Of a DNA stretch of 64,000 nucleotides, positions 1 to 8,077 are shown in pieces; within the stretch, counting starts at the first letter, position 1, and the number at the start of each line of letters is the position of its first letter. The DNA is from Petropleomorpha daqingensis (GTDB lineage: Bacteria > Actinomycetota > Actinomycetes > Mycobacteriales > Geodermatophilaceae), in contig NZ_JACBZT010000001.1 of assembly GCF_013408985.1 (NCBI RefSeq), forward strand, positions 2,728,001 to 2,792,000, in the 5' to 3' direction. The position numbers and the translations under genes were made by a program. A model generated the notes under the pieces. It was not told where the DNA came from. It did not search any database and saw only the letters and a list, made by a program, of their open reading frames with translations.

Positions 1-1007
1 GTCAGCGTGCGGGCGCCGGCGACCGAGACCTGCTGGCCCAGGACGGCACGGATCGCCAGCTCTGCGGCGTCCGGCGACGCGGGCACCCTCCGGCCCGGCG
101 CGCCGGCCACGAGCGCGGCCAGCGCGGGGTCGGCACCGAGCACCTCGTCGACGGCCGAGGGGTCGGCGTCGAGGTCGAGCATGCGGCGGCAGCGGCTGAC
201 CGCGGCGCCCAGGTCGCGCAGCGAGGTCAGCCGCAGCCGGGCGCTCACCGAACCGTCGGCGGCGGGGGAGAGGCGGACCACCGCGGGGCCGTGCGGCAGG
301 TCGAGCACGCGGGCGTACGTCGTCCCGTCCCACTCCTCCAGGCCGGGGACCGCGTGCGCGCCGAGGAACAGCAGCACCTCGGCCGCGTCGTAGGGCGCCC
401 GGGCGGTGAGCCGGAGGGTCAGCTCACCCGGGGTGCCCGGCGTGCCGCGCCGCTTGGCCCGCAGCGCCGTCGGCGTCGTCGCGAACACCTCGCGGACGGT
501 GTCGTTGAACTGCCGGATGCTGGCGAACCCTGCGGCGAACGCGACGTCGGCCATGGGCAGGTCGGTGGTCTCGATCAGCACCCGGGCGGTCTGCGCCCGG
601 CGGGCGCGGGCCAGCGCCAGGGCGCCGACGCCGAGCTCGCCGACCAGCAGCCGGTGCAGCTGCCGCTCGGAGTAGCCCAGCCGCCGGGCCAGCCCGGGGA
701 CGCCGGAGCGCTCGACCTCGCCGTCGGCGATCAGCCGCATCGCCCGGGCGACGACGTCGGCGCGCACGTCCCACTCGGGTGAACCGGGGGCGGCGTCGGG
801 CCGGCAGCGGCGGCAGGCGCGGAACCCGGCGGCCTGCGCGGCCGCGGCGGTGGAGAAGAAGGAGACGTTGCGGGCCATCGGCGTGCGCGCCGGGCACGAC
901 GGGCGGCAGTAGATGCCGGTGGTGTGCACGGCGGTGAAGAACCAGCCGTCGAACCGGGCGTCGCGGCTGGCGACCGCCCGGTAGCACCGCTCGAACTCGA
1001 GGTCCAC
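1..1007 (-). CDS. Ada/AlkA fusion: methylation-damage regulator and DNA-3-methyladenine glycosylase (3' end cut off)
   Basis: Read from a GTG at 1007, about 335 residues are visible before the window edge. The N-terminal part is an Ada-type zinc domain with four cysteines near residues 34, 38, 65 and 68 (GIYCRPSC and RACRRC). An AraC-type helix-turn-helix follows at about 80-180 (ERQLHRLL, then FASIRQFND). An AlkA N-terminal domain and the start of the glycosylase domain (AIRAVLGQQVSVAGA) come last. In this actinobacterial family the phosphotriester-sensing domain activates the gene and the glycosylase excises alkylated purines. No O6-methylguanine transferase domain is seen. The C-terminus lies outside the window. 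It is divergent from the ABC operon that follows. Confidence 0.88.
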   Translation of the reverse strand, partial: MDLEFERCYRAVASRDARFDGWFFTAVHTTGIYCRPSCPARTPMARNVSFFSTAAAAQAAGFRACRRCRPDAAPGSPEWDVRADVVARAMRLIADGEVERSGVPGLARRLGYSERQLHRLLVGELGVGALALARARRAQTARVLIETTDLPMADVAFAAGFASIRQFNDTVREVFATTPTALRAKRRGTPGTPGELTLRLTARAPYDAAEVLLFLGAHAVPGLEEWDGTTYARVLDLPHGPAVVRLSPAADGSVSARLRLTSLRDLGAAVSRCRRMLDLDADPSAVDEVLGADPALAALVAGAPGRRVPASPDAAELAIRAVLGQQVSVAGARTL

Positions 1008-1143
1008 GGCGCAGAGCCTGCCACCGGGGTCCGACGTCCACTGGCGGTTTCCGGACGTCACCGTGGGTGCGCCGTCCACCGATCGGTGGACGGCAGGACC
1101 AGCGCTTCGGTCGTCCCGCGCCCGCGCGCCGGCCGGGAGTGTC

Positions 1144-2040
1144 ATGGCCATGCAGAGCACAGCAGCGGCGCCGGGGTCGTTCGCCCCCGCGCCCCAAGAG
1201 GAACCGGCCGTGCGAGTGCGCGGCCTGGTCAAGCGGTACGGGCAGCGGACCGTCGTCGACGGCCTCGACCTGGAGGTGCGGCGCGGGGAGGTCTTCGCGC
1301 TGCTGGGCCCCAACGGGGCGGGCAAGACGACGACGATCGAGATCCTCGAGGGCGTCCGGCGGCGGGACGGCGGCGAGGTCGCCGTCCTCGGCGCGGACCC
1401 GGCGCGGGCCGGCCGGTCCTGGCGGGACCGGGTGGGTGTCGTGGGCCAGACCGCCGGCGCGAGCGCCGCACTGGGTGTCCGGGACACCCTCGACCACTTC
1501 GCCCGCTACCACGCGGTGCCGCGGGACAGCGGCGAGCTGCTCGCCGCGGTCGGGCTCACCGAGCAGGCGCGGACCCGGGTGGACCGGCTCTCCGGCGGCC
1601 AGCGCCGCCGGTTCGAGGTCGCCCTCGGCGTGCAGGGCCGGCCGGAGCTGGTGTTCCTCGACGAGCCGACCACCGGCATGGACCCGGTGGCGCGCCGGCA
1701 GTTCTGGGCGCTGATCCAGGGCCTGCGCGCCGACGGGACGACGGTCCTGCTCACCACCCACTACCTCGACGAGGCCGCGCAGCTGGCCGACCGGGTCGGG
1801 GTGCTGTCCGCCGGCCGGCTGGTCGAGGTCGCCCCGCCCGACGAGCTCGGCGGCGCCCTGCGGCGGGTCACCACCGTCTCCTGGACCGAGGACGGCGACC
1901 GCCGCTCGGTCCGCACCGAGGAACCCTCCACCGTCCTGCGCGACCTGCTGGCCGCGCACCGCGAGGTCCCCGGCCTGTCCGTCACCCGCCCCGGCCTGGA
2001 GGACGTCTACCTCCAGCTCGTCGAAGGAGGAACCCGATGA
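1144..2040 (+). CDS. ABC-2 type exporter, ATP-binding protein
   Basis: The 298-residue product is a daunorubicin/DrrA-type ATPase. It has a Walker A (GPNGAGKTT, about 55-63), ABC signature (LSGGQRRR, 149-156), Walker B (LVFLDEPTTGMDP, about 169-181) and a switch histidine in TTHYLDEA. The ATG at 1144 is chosen because GGGAG lies just upstream; an upstream ATG at 1063 would add a low-complexity leader without a ribosome site. The stop overlaps the start of the permease by 4 bases, so the two form one exporter coupled to the following two-component system. The substrate cannot be read from sequence; drugs, lipids or peptides are typical of the family. Confidence 0.93.
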   Translation: MAMQSTAAAPGSFAPAPQEEPAVRVRGLVKRYGQRTVVDGLDLEVRRGEVFALLGPNGAGKTTTIEILEGVRRRDGGEVAVLGADPARAGRSWRDRVGVVGQTAGASAALGVRDTLDHFARYHAVPRDSGELLAAVGLTEQARTRVDRLSGGQRRRFEVALGVQGRPELVFLDEPTTGMDPVARRQFWALIQGLRADGTTVLLTTHYLDEAAQLADRVGVLSAGRLVEVAPPDELGGALRRVTTVSWTEDGDRRSVRTEEPSTVLRDLLAAHREVPGLSVTRPGLEDVYLQLVEGGTR

Positions 2041-2858
2041 CCACGACCCTCACCCGTCCCGCACCGCCCTCGGCGCTGCGGATCGCCCGTGCCCGCGTGG
2101 GCCTCGAGGTGCGGCTGTACTTCCGCGAGCGGCAGCAGGTGGTGTTCGGCTTCGCCTACCCGCTGGTGATGCTGGTGATCTTCGCCGCCGTCCTGGGCGG
2201 CGACGAGCGCCCGGGCGGCGTCCCGTTCACGCACTACTTCCTGGCCGGGATCGCCGCGACCGGGATCATGCTGACCAGCTTCCAGGCGGTCGGCTCCGCC
2301 GTGGCCGCCGAGCGCGAGACCGGCGGGCTGGAGCGGCTGCAGCTGCTCGGCACCCCGCCGGCGGCCTACTTCGCCGGCAAGGCCGGCCAGGTGCTGGTGA
2401 CCGCGGCCCTGCAGCTCGCGCTGCTGCTGCCCTTGGCGCACGTCGCGTACGACGTGCCGATGCCGGCCGACGCCGCGCACTGGGCCACGTTCCTGTGGGT
2501 CGCCGCGCTCGGCGCGCTCTCCGGCACGGTGCTGGGCATCGCGGCCTCGGCGCTGCCGGGGAGCGCGACGGCGACCACCACCGCGATCACGGCGTTCGCC
2601 ATCGTCCTGCAGTTCTTCTCCGGGGTGTTCTTCGGCTTCCTGGAGCTGCCGGGCTGGATGCAGCAGGTCGCCGCGCTGTTCCCGCTGAAGTGGCTGACGC
2701 AGGGCATGCGCTCGGCGTTCCTGCCCGACTCGGACGGCGCGTTCGAGATCGCGGGCGGATGGGAGCACGGGAAGACGGCGCTCGTGCTGGTCGCATGGGT
2801 GATCATCGGGATCGTGGTGTGCACCCGGACCTTCCGCTGGCGCCGGACCGACCGGTGA
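2037..2858 (+). CDS. ABC-2 type exporter, membrane permease
   Basis: The 273-residue protein has about six membrane segments (for example FAYPLVMLVIFAAVLGG and a pair near 160-210) and the ABC-2 layout with a periplasmic loop after helix 1. The start ATG overlaps the ATPase stop (ATGA), with AAGGAGG upstream. Its own stop overlaps the GTG of the histidine kinase. It forms the channel for the ATPase encoded at 1144-2040. The arrangement ABC-ATPase, permease, kinase, regulator is common in actinobacteria and Firmicutes for stress-induced export of membrane-active compounds, but no ligand can be named. Confidence 0.92.
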   Translation: MTTTLTRPAPPSALRIARARVGLEVRLYFRERQQVVFGFAYPLVMLVIFAAVLGGDERPGGVPFTHYFLAGIAATGIMLTSFQAVGSAVAAERETGGLERLQLLGTPPAAYFAGKAGQVLVTAALQLALLLPLAHVAYDVPMPADAAHWATFLWVAALGALSGTVLGIAASALPGSATATTTAITAFAIVLQFFSGVFFGFLELPGWMQQVAALFPLKWLTQGMRSAFLPDSDGAFEIAGGWEHGKTALVLVAWVIIGIVVCTRTFRWRRTDR

Positions 2859-4060
2859 CCTCGTCCTCGGCCCCGGCCCCGGGGCGGCTGGTGTCCACCG
2901 CCGCCTCGGGGCGCGCCGTCGTGGTGGCCTTCTCCGCCACCTTCGCCGTCCTGGTGGCGCTCGCGGCCGTCCAGGTGGCGACCGGCCACGTCGACGGCTC
3001 GCGGGGGCTGCTGCTCGCCTGCCTCGGGATCTGGGCCGTGGCCTACGCCCTGCTGGCGGTGCCCGCGTTCGTCGACCAGTCGGGGTGGCGGCCGCGGGCC
3101 TTCCTCGCGGTGCACGTCGCCGTCGTCGGGGTGCTGGCCTGGGAGCAGCCGTCGCTGCTGTTCGTGATGTTCGTGGCCTATCCGCTGGTGTGGTTCGTGG
3201 TCGACACGATCCGCGCCGGGGTGCTCTGGACGCTCGCGCTGGCCGTGGCCGGGCTGCTCGGGCCGACGATCGCGTGGGCGCAGGGGGACGAACCGCTGTG
3301 GGGGCCCGGCGAGACCCTCGTCGGGGCGGTGCTGAGCCTGCTGCTGGGGCTGTGGATCACCCGCAGCCTCGCGCTCAGCGCCCAGCGGGCGGCGCTGATC
3401 GAGCAGCTCGAGCAGACCCGGGCCGAGCTCGCCTCCGCCCACCACGAGGCCGGGGTGGTGGCCGAGCGGGAGCGCTTGGCGCGGGAGGTGCACGACACGC
3501 TGGCCCAGGGCTACACGAGCATCGTCGTCCTGTCCCAGACCGCCGCGGCCCAGCTGGGCACCGACCCGGCCGCCGCCCGGGAGCGGCTGGCGCTCATCGA
3601 GGAGGTGGCCCGGGAGAACCTCGCCGAGGCGCGGGCCATGGTCGCCGCCTTCTCGCCGGTGCCGCTGGAGGAGGCCACGCTGGTCGAGGCGCTGTACCGG
3701 CTGGCCGAGCGCTTCGGCCGGGAGACCGGGGTGAGCACCCGCGTGGACACCGCGGCGCTGGACGGCGCGCCGGCGCTGTCCCGCAACGACGAGGTGGTGC
3801 TGCTGCGCGGCGCCCAGGAGGCGCTGAGCAACGTCCGCCGGCACGCCGGGGCGAGCGCCGTCGTCCTGCGCCTGTCGACGGTGGGAGGTGCGGTGTCGGT
3901 GCACGTCGAGGACGACGGCGTCGGCTTCGACCCGTCCGCGCCGGCCGGCCACGGTCTGGCCGGGCTGCGCAGCCGGGTGGCCGAGGTGGGCGGCGAGCTG
4001 GACGTCGTGTCGGCGCCGGGTGAGGGGACGCGGGTGACGGTGCGGGTGCCGGGCGCATGA
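2855..4060 (+). CDS. NarL/DesK-type sensor histidine kinase
   Basis: The 401-residue membrane kinase starts at a GTG overlapping the permease stop. Five or six hydrophobic segments occupy residues about 20-170. A short coiled coil (LIEQLEQTRAELASAHHEA) leads to the HisKA_3 phosphoacceptor motif REVHDTLAQG with His213. The C-terminal HATPase_c domain shows the N box (EALSNVRRHAGAS) and G boxes (DDGVGFDP, GHGLAGLRSRV). There is no large extracellular sensor loop, so it probably senses the membrane or the exporter itself. The partner regulator follows with a 4-base overlap. Confidence 0.93.
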   Translation: MTSSSAPAPGRLVSTAASGRAVVVAFSATFAVLVALAAVQVATGHVDGSRGLLLACLGIWAVAYALLAVPAFVDQSGWRPRAFLAVHVAVVGVLAWEQPSLLFVMFVAYPLVWFVVDTIRAGVLWTLALAVAGLLGPTIAWAQGDEPLWGPGETLVGAVLSLLLGLWITRSLALSAQRAALIEQLEQTRAELASAHHEAGVVAERERLAREVHDTLAQGYTSIVVLSQTAAAQLGTDPAAARERLALIEEVARENLAEARAMVAAFSPVPLEEATLVEALYRLAERFGRETGVSTRVDTAALDGAPALSRNDEVVLLRGAQEALSNVRRHAGASAVVLRLSTVGGAVSVHVEDDGVGFDPSAPAGHGLAGLRSRVAEVGGELDVVSAPGEGTRVTVRVPGA

Positions 4061-4695
4061 TCACGGTCCTGGTGGTGGACGACCACCCGGTGGTGCGCGG
4101 CGGCCTGGTCGGCTGGCTGGACGCGCAGCCCGACCTCGCGGTCGTCGGGGAGGCCGGCGACGGGCAGGAGGCGCTCGCCCGGGTCGCCGAGACGACGCCG
4201 GACGTCGTCCTCATGGACCTGCGGATGCCGCGGATGGACGGCGTCGCGGCCATCGAGCGGCTCGCCGCGACGCACCCCGGCGTCCGGGTGCTCGTGCTGA
4301 CCACCTACGACACCGACGCCGACATCGTGCGCGCGGTCGAGGCCGGCGCGTCCGGCTACCTGCTCAAGGACGCGCCGCTGCCGCAGCTGGCCGACGCGGT
4401 GCGCGCCGCGGCCCGCGGCGAGACCGTGCTGGCGCCCCCGGTCGCCGCCCGGCTGGTGTCGCGGCTGCGCGCGCCGGCGCCGGAGGCCCCGACGGCACGC
4501 GAGCTCGAGGTGCTTGCCGGTGTGGCGCGCGGGCTGACGAACGCCGAGATCGGCCGGGAGCTGTTCATCGGCGAGGCGACGGTGAAGACCCATCTGCTGC
4601 GGGTGTTCGCCAAGCTCGGCGTCGACGACCGGACCCGCGCGGTGCTCGTCGCCGTCGAGCGGGGCCTGCTGCCGGGTCCGGGCAGCGCCACCTGA
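4057..4695 (+). CDS. LuxR/NarL-family response regulator
   Basis: The 212-residue protein has a receiver domain at 1-120 with acidic pair VVDDHPVV, phosphoacceptor Asp54 (DVVLMDLRMP) and conserved Lys in YLLKDA. A GerE/LuxR helix-turn-helix follows at about 145-205 (TARELEVLAGVARGLTNAEIGRELFIGEATVKTH, broken here only for description: see positions 4492-4590). The ATG overlaps the kinase stop (ATGA). It is expected to control the coupled ABC exporter operon, since all four genes overlap by 4 bases. Confidence 0.94.
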   Translation: MITVLVVDDHPVVRGGLVGWLDAQPDLAVVGEAGDGQEALARVAETTPDVVLMDLRMPRMDGVAAIERLAATHPGVRVLVLTTYDTDADIVRAVEAGASGYLLKDAPLPQLADAVRAAARGETVLAPPVAARLVSRLRAPAPEAPTARELEVLAGVARGLTNAEIGRELFIGEATVKTHLLRVFAKLGVDDRTRAVLVAVERGLLPGPGSAT

Positions 4696-4740
4696 GCGCC
4701 CTCCGGCCCTAGGCTTGGCCGCCTCCCAGGGGAGGTCCCC

Positions 4741-6354
4741 ATGCTGCAGGCAGGGCTCGAGCCGGGGACCGTCGTCTCCCGCTACCGCGTCGAGGAGCTG
4801 CACGCCCGCGGCGGGATGGGGCTGGTCTACCGGGCCACCGACGTCCGGCTCGACCGGCCGGTCGCGCTGAAGGTGCTCTCCCCGGAACTGTCGGAGGACG
4901 AGCGCTTCCGCGAGCGGTTCGTGCGCGAGTCGCGGCTGGCCGCCGCCGTCGACCACCCGCACGTCATCCCGGTCTACGAGGCCGACGACTGGAACGGCCT
5001 GCTCTACCTGGCCATGCGCTTCGTCCGCGGGGTCGACCTGCACACCGTGCTCGCCACCCGGGGCGCGCTGGACCCGCCGACCGCCACGGACCTGCTGACC
5101 CAGGGCGCCGAGGCGCTCGACGCGGCGCACGAGGCGGGGCTGGTGCACCGTGACGTGAAGCCGGGCAACTTCCTGCTCGCCGGCGCCACGGCCACGTCGC
5201 TGCCGCCGCGCACGCACGTCTACCTCACCGACTTCGGCCTGACCAAGCGCGCCACGTCGGTGTCGGGGCTGACCCGCACCGGGCAGTTCCTCGGCTCGCT
5301 GCACTACGTCGCGCCCGAGCAGATCCGCGGCGAGGAGGTCGACCCGCGCACCGACGTCTACGCGCTGGCCTGCGTCGCGTTCGAGCTCCTGGCCGGCGAG
5401 CCGCCGTTCGTGCAGGACCAGGACGCCGCCCTGCTGTGGGCGCACATGTCGGTGGAGCCGCGGCCGCTGACCGACGTGCGGCCGGAGCTGCCGCCGGCGG
5501 TCGACGACGTGCTCGCCGGCGGGATGGCCAAGGAGCGCGGCTACCGGCCGGCGTCCTGCGGCGAGCTGGTGCGGGACCTGCGCTCCGCCCTGGGGGAGCC
5601 GGTGGTGGTGCCGTCGTCCCGGCGGCCGCCCGTGCCACCGCCGCGCGCCGCGGGGGAGACCGTGCAGCAGGCCCGCCGCGCCACGCCGGTGCAGCCGCTG
5701 GCCCCGCCCGCTGCCCAGCCGCCCCCGCCGGTGGTCGCCGCGCCGCCTCCGGTCGAGCCCCCTCCGAAGCGGCGGCGGTGGGTGGCCTACGCCGCGGTCG
5801 CGGCGGTGCTCGTCATCGGCGCCGTCCTGCTGGTGTGGCGGCCCTGGGCCGGTCCGGACCTGGTGACCCGGCAGCTCGGCGTCGTCCCGTACCAGGCGGA
5901 CCTGCCCGTCGGCTGGCAGTCGCACCCACCGGCGGACAGCACCAACGCGGTCACCTTCGGGCCGCCCGACCTGTACAACCCGACGTCGAACGACGCCGAC
6001 ACCCTGAACACCGCCGCCGGGATCGCCGCGGACGACCCCGAGCGGCTGGTCAGCCTCTACGTCGACCCCGCGTCGGGGCTGGAGAACGAGCAGCCCGCCG
6101 ACGTCGCCAGCCAGATCCTGTCGGTGTTCCCGTCCGGGTCCGGGCTGACCGCCACCGGGACGGTGCAGGTCGACGGCCAGGACGCCGTGGAGCTGGAGGG
6201 CGTCTACCGGCTGAGCGGCGACCAGGAGCTGCGCATCTACGGAGCCTCCGTGGGCGGGAAGATCCTGCTCGTCTTCGCCGCGCCCACCTCGATCTACGAC
6301 GACTGGAAACCGACCTTCGACGACATCCTGGCCTCGGTGCAGCACAGCTCCTGA
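4741..6354 (+). CDS. membrane Ser/Thr protein kinase with extracytoplasmic sensor domain
   Basis: The 537-residue PknB-like kinase has a glycine loop (HARGGMGLVYRA), ATP-binding Lys44 (VALKVL), catalytic HRDVKPGN with Asp138, DFG at 164-166 and APEQ. A proline-rich linker (about 280-343) leads to one membrane helix at roughly 347-367. The extracellular domain of about 165 residues carries no PASTA repeats; it reads like a compact alpha/beta sensor (LPVGWQSH, VDGQDAVELEGVYR) of the PsbP-like kind seen in actinobacterial proteins. GGGGAGG precedes the ATG. A possible -10 element TAGGCT lies at 4710-4715. The LCP gene follows after 37 bases and is probably co-transcribed. Confidence 0.93.
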   Translation: MLQAGLEPGTVVSRYRVEELHARGGMGLVYRATDVRLDRPVALKVLSPELSEDERFRERFVRESRLAAAVDHPHVIPVYEADDWNGLLYLAMRFVRGVDLHTVLATRGALDPPTATDLLTQGAEALDAAHEAGLVHRDVKPGNFLLAGATATSLPPRTHVYLTDFGLTKRATSVSGLTRTGQFLGSLHYVAPEQIRGEEVDPRTDVYALACVAFELLAGEPPFVQDQDAALLWAHMSVEPRPLTDVRPELPPAVDDVLAGGMAKERGYRPASCGELVRDLRSALGEPVVVPSSRRPPVPPPRAAGETVQQARRATPVQPLAPPAAQPPPPVVAAPPPVEPPPKRRRWVAYAAVAAVLVIGAVLLVWRPWAGPDLVTRQLGVVPYQADLPVGWQSHPPADSTNAVTFGPPDLYNPTSNDADTLNTAAGIAADDPERLVSLYVDPASGLENEQPADVASQILSVFPSGSGLTATGTVQVDGQDAVELEGVYRLSGDQELRIYGASVGGKILLVFAAPTSIYDDWKPTFDDILASVQHSS

Positions 6355-6391
6355 CAGGGAACTCGCAGGTCGGCTGCATACGGTCGGAGGA

Positions 6392-7465
6392 GTGCGTCTC
6401 GCCGTCCGGATCTCGCGCGGCCTCGCGACCCTGGTGTCGCTGGCCGTGCTGGTCGGCAGCGGATACGGCTGGGTCGCCTACCGGACCCTCGGCGACTCGA
6501 TCACGCACGTGGCCGGCCTGCCCGCCGGGAACGGCGCCGCGGACGACCCGGCGGAGAACATCCTGCTGGTCGGCGACGACCACCGGCCGGCGAACGCGAG
6601 CCCGCAGGTGCTGGCCGAGCTGAGCACCGGCGAGGACGGCGGGTCGACCAACACCGACACGATGATGGTGCTGCACACCCCGGCGGCCGGCGGGAAGCCC
6701 ACGGTGATCTCGCTGCCGCGCGACTCGTGGGTGGACATCCCGGGCGTCGGCAAGGGCAAGCTCAACTCGGCGTTCGCCGACGGTGCCGCGGACGGCGGTG
6801 GCGACGCCGGCGGCATGAAGCTGCTCATCGAGACGGTGCAGAACCTGACCGGCCTGCAGATCGACCACTTCGCGCGGGTGTCGCTGCTCGGCTTCTACGA
6901 GATCGCGCAGGTGCTCGGGCCGATCCAGGTCTGCCTGAACCAGGCGGTGGACGACCCGTACTCGGGCACCGTGCTGCCGGCCGGCGTCTCCACGCTGGAC
7001 GCGAAGCAGGCGCTGTCGTTCGTCCGCCAGCGGCACGGGCTGCCGCGCGGCGACCTCGACCGGGAGGTGCGCCAGCAGTACTTCCTCGCCGCGGAGCTGG
7101 GCAAGGTCAGTTCCAGCGGCGTGCTGCTCAACCCGGTCAGGCTGCACCGGCTGCTGTCCGCCGTCGGCTCGGCGGTGCAGACCGACCCGGGCCTGGACCT
7201 GCTGTCGTTCGCGTCGCAGTTCTCGTCGCTGTCGGCCGGCGACGTCACCTTCACGACGATCCCGACCCTCGGGACGCCGACCATCCGCGACTCGAGCGGC
7301 GCGAACGTCTCGATCGTCGCGGTCGACACGGCCGCCCTGCCGGCGTTCATCACCCGGATCGTCGGGGAGCCCTCCGCCTACACGGACGCCACGGCTGCTG
7401 TGCCGTCGTCGGTGACTGTGTGGGTGGTCAACGGCACGGGGCAGGCGGGGTTGGCGGCCGGTTAG
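6392..7465 (+). CDS. LytR-CpsA-Psr (LCP) family cell-wall glycopolymer ligase, C-terminus interrupted by an amber codon
   Basis: The 357-residue product starts at a GTG preceded by GGAGG. It has one N-terminal membrane anchor (about 8-28) and a complete LCP catalytic domain: NILLVGDD, NTDTMMVLH, SLPRDSWVDIPG, KLNSAFADG and SFVRQRHGLPRGDLDRE with the conserved arginines. LCP enzymes transfer lipid-linked glycopolymers to peptidoglycan. A LytR_C domain begins at about 344 (VWVVNGTGQAGLAAG) but is stopped by TAG at 7463-7465, and the same frame then continues with clear LytR_C sequence. The catalytic domain is unaffected, so the truncated protein may still work. Confidence 0.9.
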   Translation: MRLAVRISRGLATLVSLAVLVGSGYGWVAYRTLGDSITHVAGLPAGNGAADDPAENILLVGDDHRPANASPQVLAELSTGEDGGSTNTDTMMVLHTPAAGGKPTVISLPRDSWVDIPGVGKGKLNSAFADGAADGGGDAGGMKLLIETVQNLTGLQIDHFARVSLLGFYEIAQVLGPIQVCLNQAVDDPYSGTVLPAGVSTLDAKQALSFVRQRHGLPRGDLDREVRQQYFLAAELGKVSSSGVLLNPVRLHRLLSAVGSAVQTDPGLDLLSFASQFSSLSAGDVTFTTIPTLGTPTIRDSSGANVSIVAVDTAALPAFITRIVGEPSAYTDATAAVPSSVTVWVVNGTGQAGLAAG

Positions 7466-7771
7466 GCGACGGCGCTGCGGGACCTCGGCTTCGCGTCCCG
7501 GGTGGATCCCACGGCCGCGACGACCGGGCTGACCACGGTGACCTATCCGCCGGGCATGGAGGCGCAGGCCAAGGCGGTCGCGGACGCGGTGCCGGGGGCC
7601 TCGGTGGCGGCGTCGTCGGCCGTCGACCAGGTGACGCTGACGCTCGGCAGCGACGGGGTGCGGGTGCCGACGGCGGCCTCGTCGTCCGCGGCGCCGTCGT
7701 CCTCTTCGTCGTCCTCTGCGTCGACGACGTCGGCACCGAAGTCCTTCAGCTCCGCGTCGTGCGTGAACTGA
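7466..7771 (+). pseudogene. in-frame continuation of the LCP gene (rest of LytR_C domain) after the amber codon
   Basis: Directly after the TAG the frame continues for about 101 residues: ATALRDLGFASRVDPT, then VTYPPGMEAQAKAVADAVPG and a Ser/Ala-rich tail ending near TGA at 7769-7771. This is exactly what should follow NGTGQAGLAAG in LytR_C domains (NGTG, then ALR..GF, Y..G....A..LA..VPG). The stop therefore appears to be a point change at a position often holding Gln or Glu (CAG or GAG to TAG). Readthrough, a true nonsense mutation or a sequencing error are the alternatives. No new start codon with a ribosome site is seen after the stop. Confidence 0.8.
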
Positions 7772-7991
7772 GCAGTCGCTTCGGTGCCCGAGCAGCCCAG
7801 GCGTCCTCGGCCAGTTCGACGAGCGACCGCTCGTCCAACCTGTCCAGCTGGCACAGCACGGCCGCCCACCCGTCGAAGTGGGAGACGGTGAAGTAGACCT
7901 CCGGGTCGGCCCGGCGCCCGCCGCTCACGATCACCTCGGATCCACCGTTGCCTCGGCGCCGGTGAGGCACGGCTGCACCCGAAGTGATCAT
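7746..7991 (-). pseudogene. MmcQ/YjbR-like protein, C-terminal remnant
   Basis: From an ATG at 7991 an 81-residue frame contains ADPEVYFTVSHFDGWAAVL and EDAWAARAPKRLL. These are the diagnostic C-terminal motifs of MmcQ/YjbR (DUF419-type) DNA-binding-fold proteins (DPEVYFTTPHFDGY, DAW..RAPKRL). The normal N-terminal half of about 60 residues is missing: the sequence before GGSEVIVSGGRR bears no resemblance to the family. A long palindrome (8016-8065) lies immediately upstream. I read it as a decayed or truncated gene. Its 3' end overlaps the extended LCP frame by 26 bases on the other strand. Confidence 0.55.
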
Positions 7992-8011
7992 GCGAGCCGC
8001 CCTCCACGCCG

Positions 8012-8069
8012 GGTGATGTGCGTCTGTGGCGGGTTCTCGGCCGAAAACCCGCCACAGACGCACATTGCC
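8012..8069. repeat. palindromic element, family A, copy 1
   Basis: Two 25-base arms, 8016-8040 and 8041-8065, are reverse complements with a single mismatch and no loop. The arm begins ATGTGCGTCTGTGGCGGG. The same core (GGTGATGTGCGTC.GTGGCGGGTTCT) occurs again at 27411-27468, so this is a dispersed repeat and not only a local terminator. It lies 9 bases beyond the stop of the penicillin-binding protein gene and upstream of the MmcQ remnant. There is no T-tract. Confidence 0.85.
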
Positions 8070-8077
8070 TGCCAGCG

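Noticed and set aside
3511-6345. Minus-strand frame of about 940 codons opposite the response regulator and Ser/Thr kinase
   Set aside because: Antisense shadow; no recognisable motif and it crosses three real genes.
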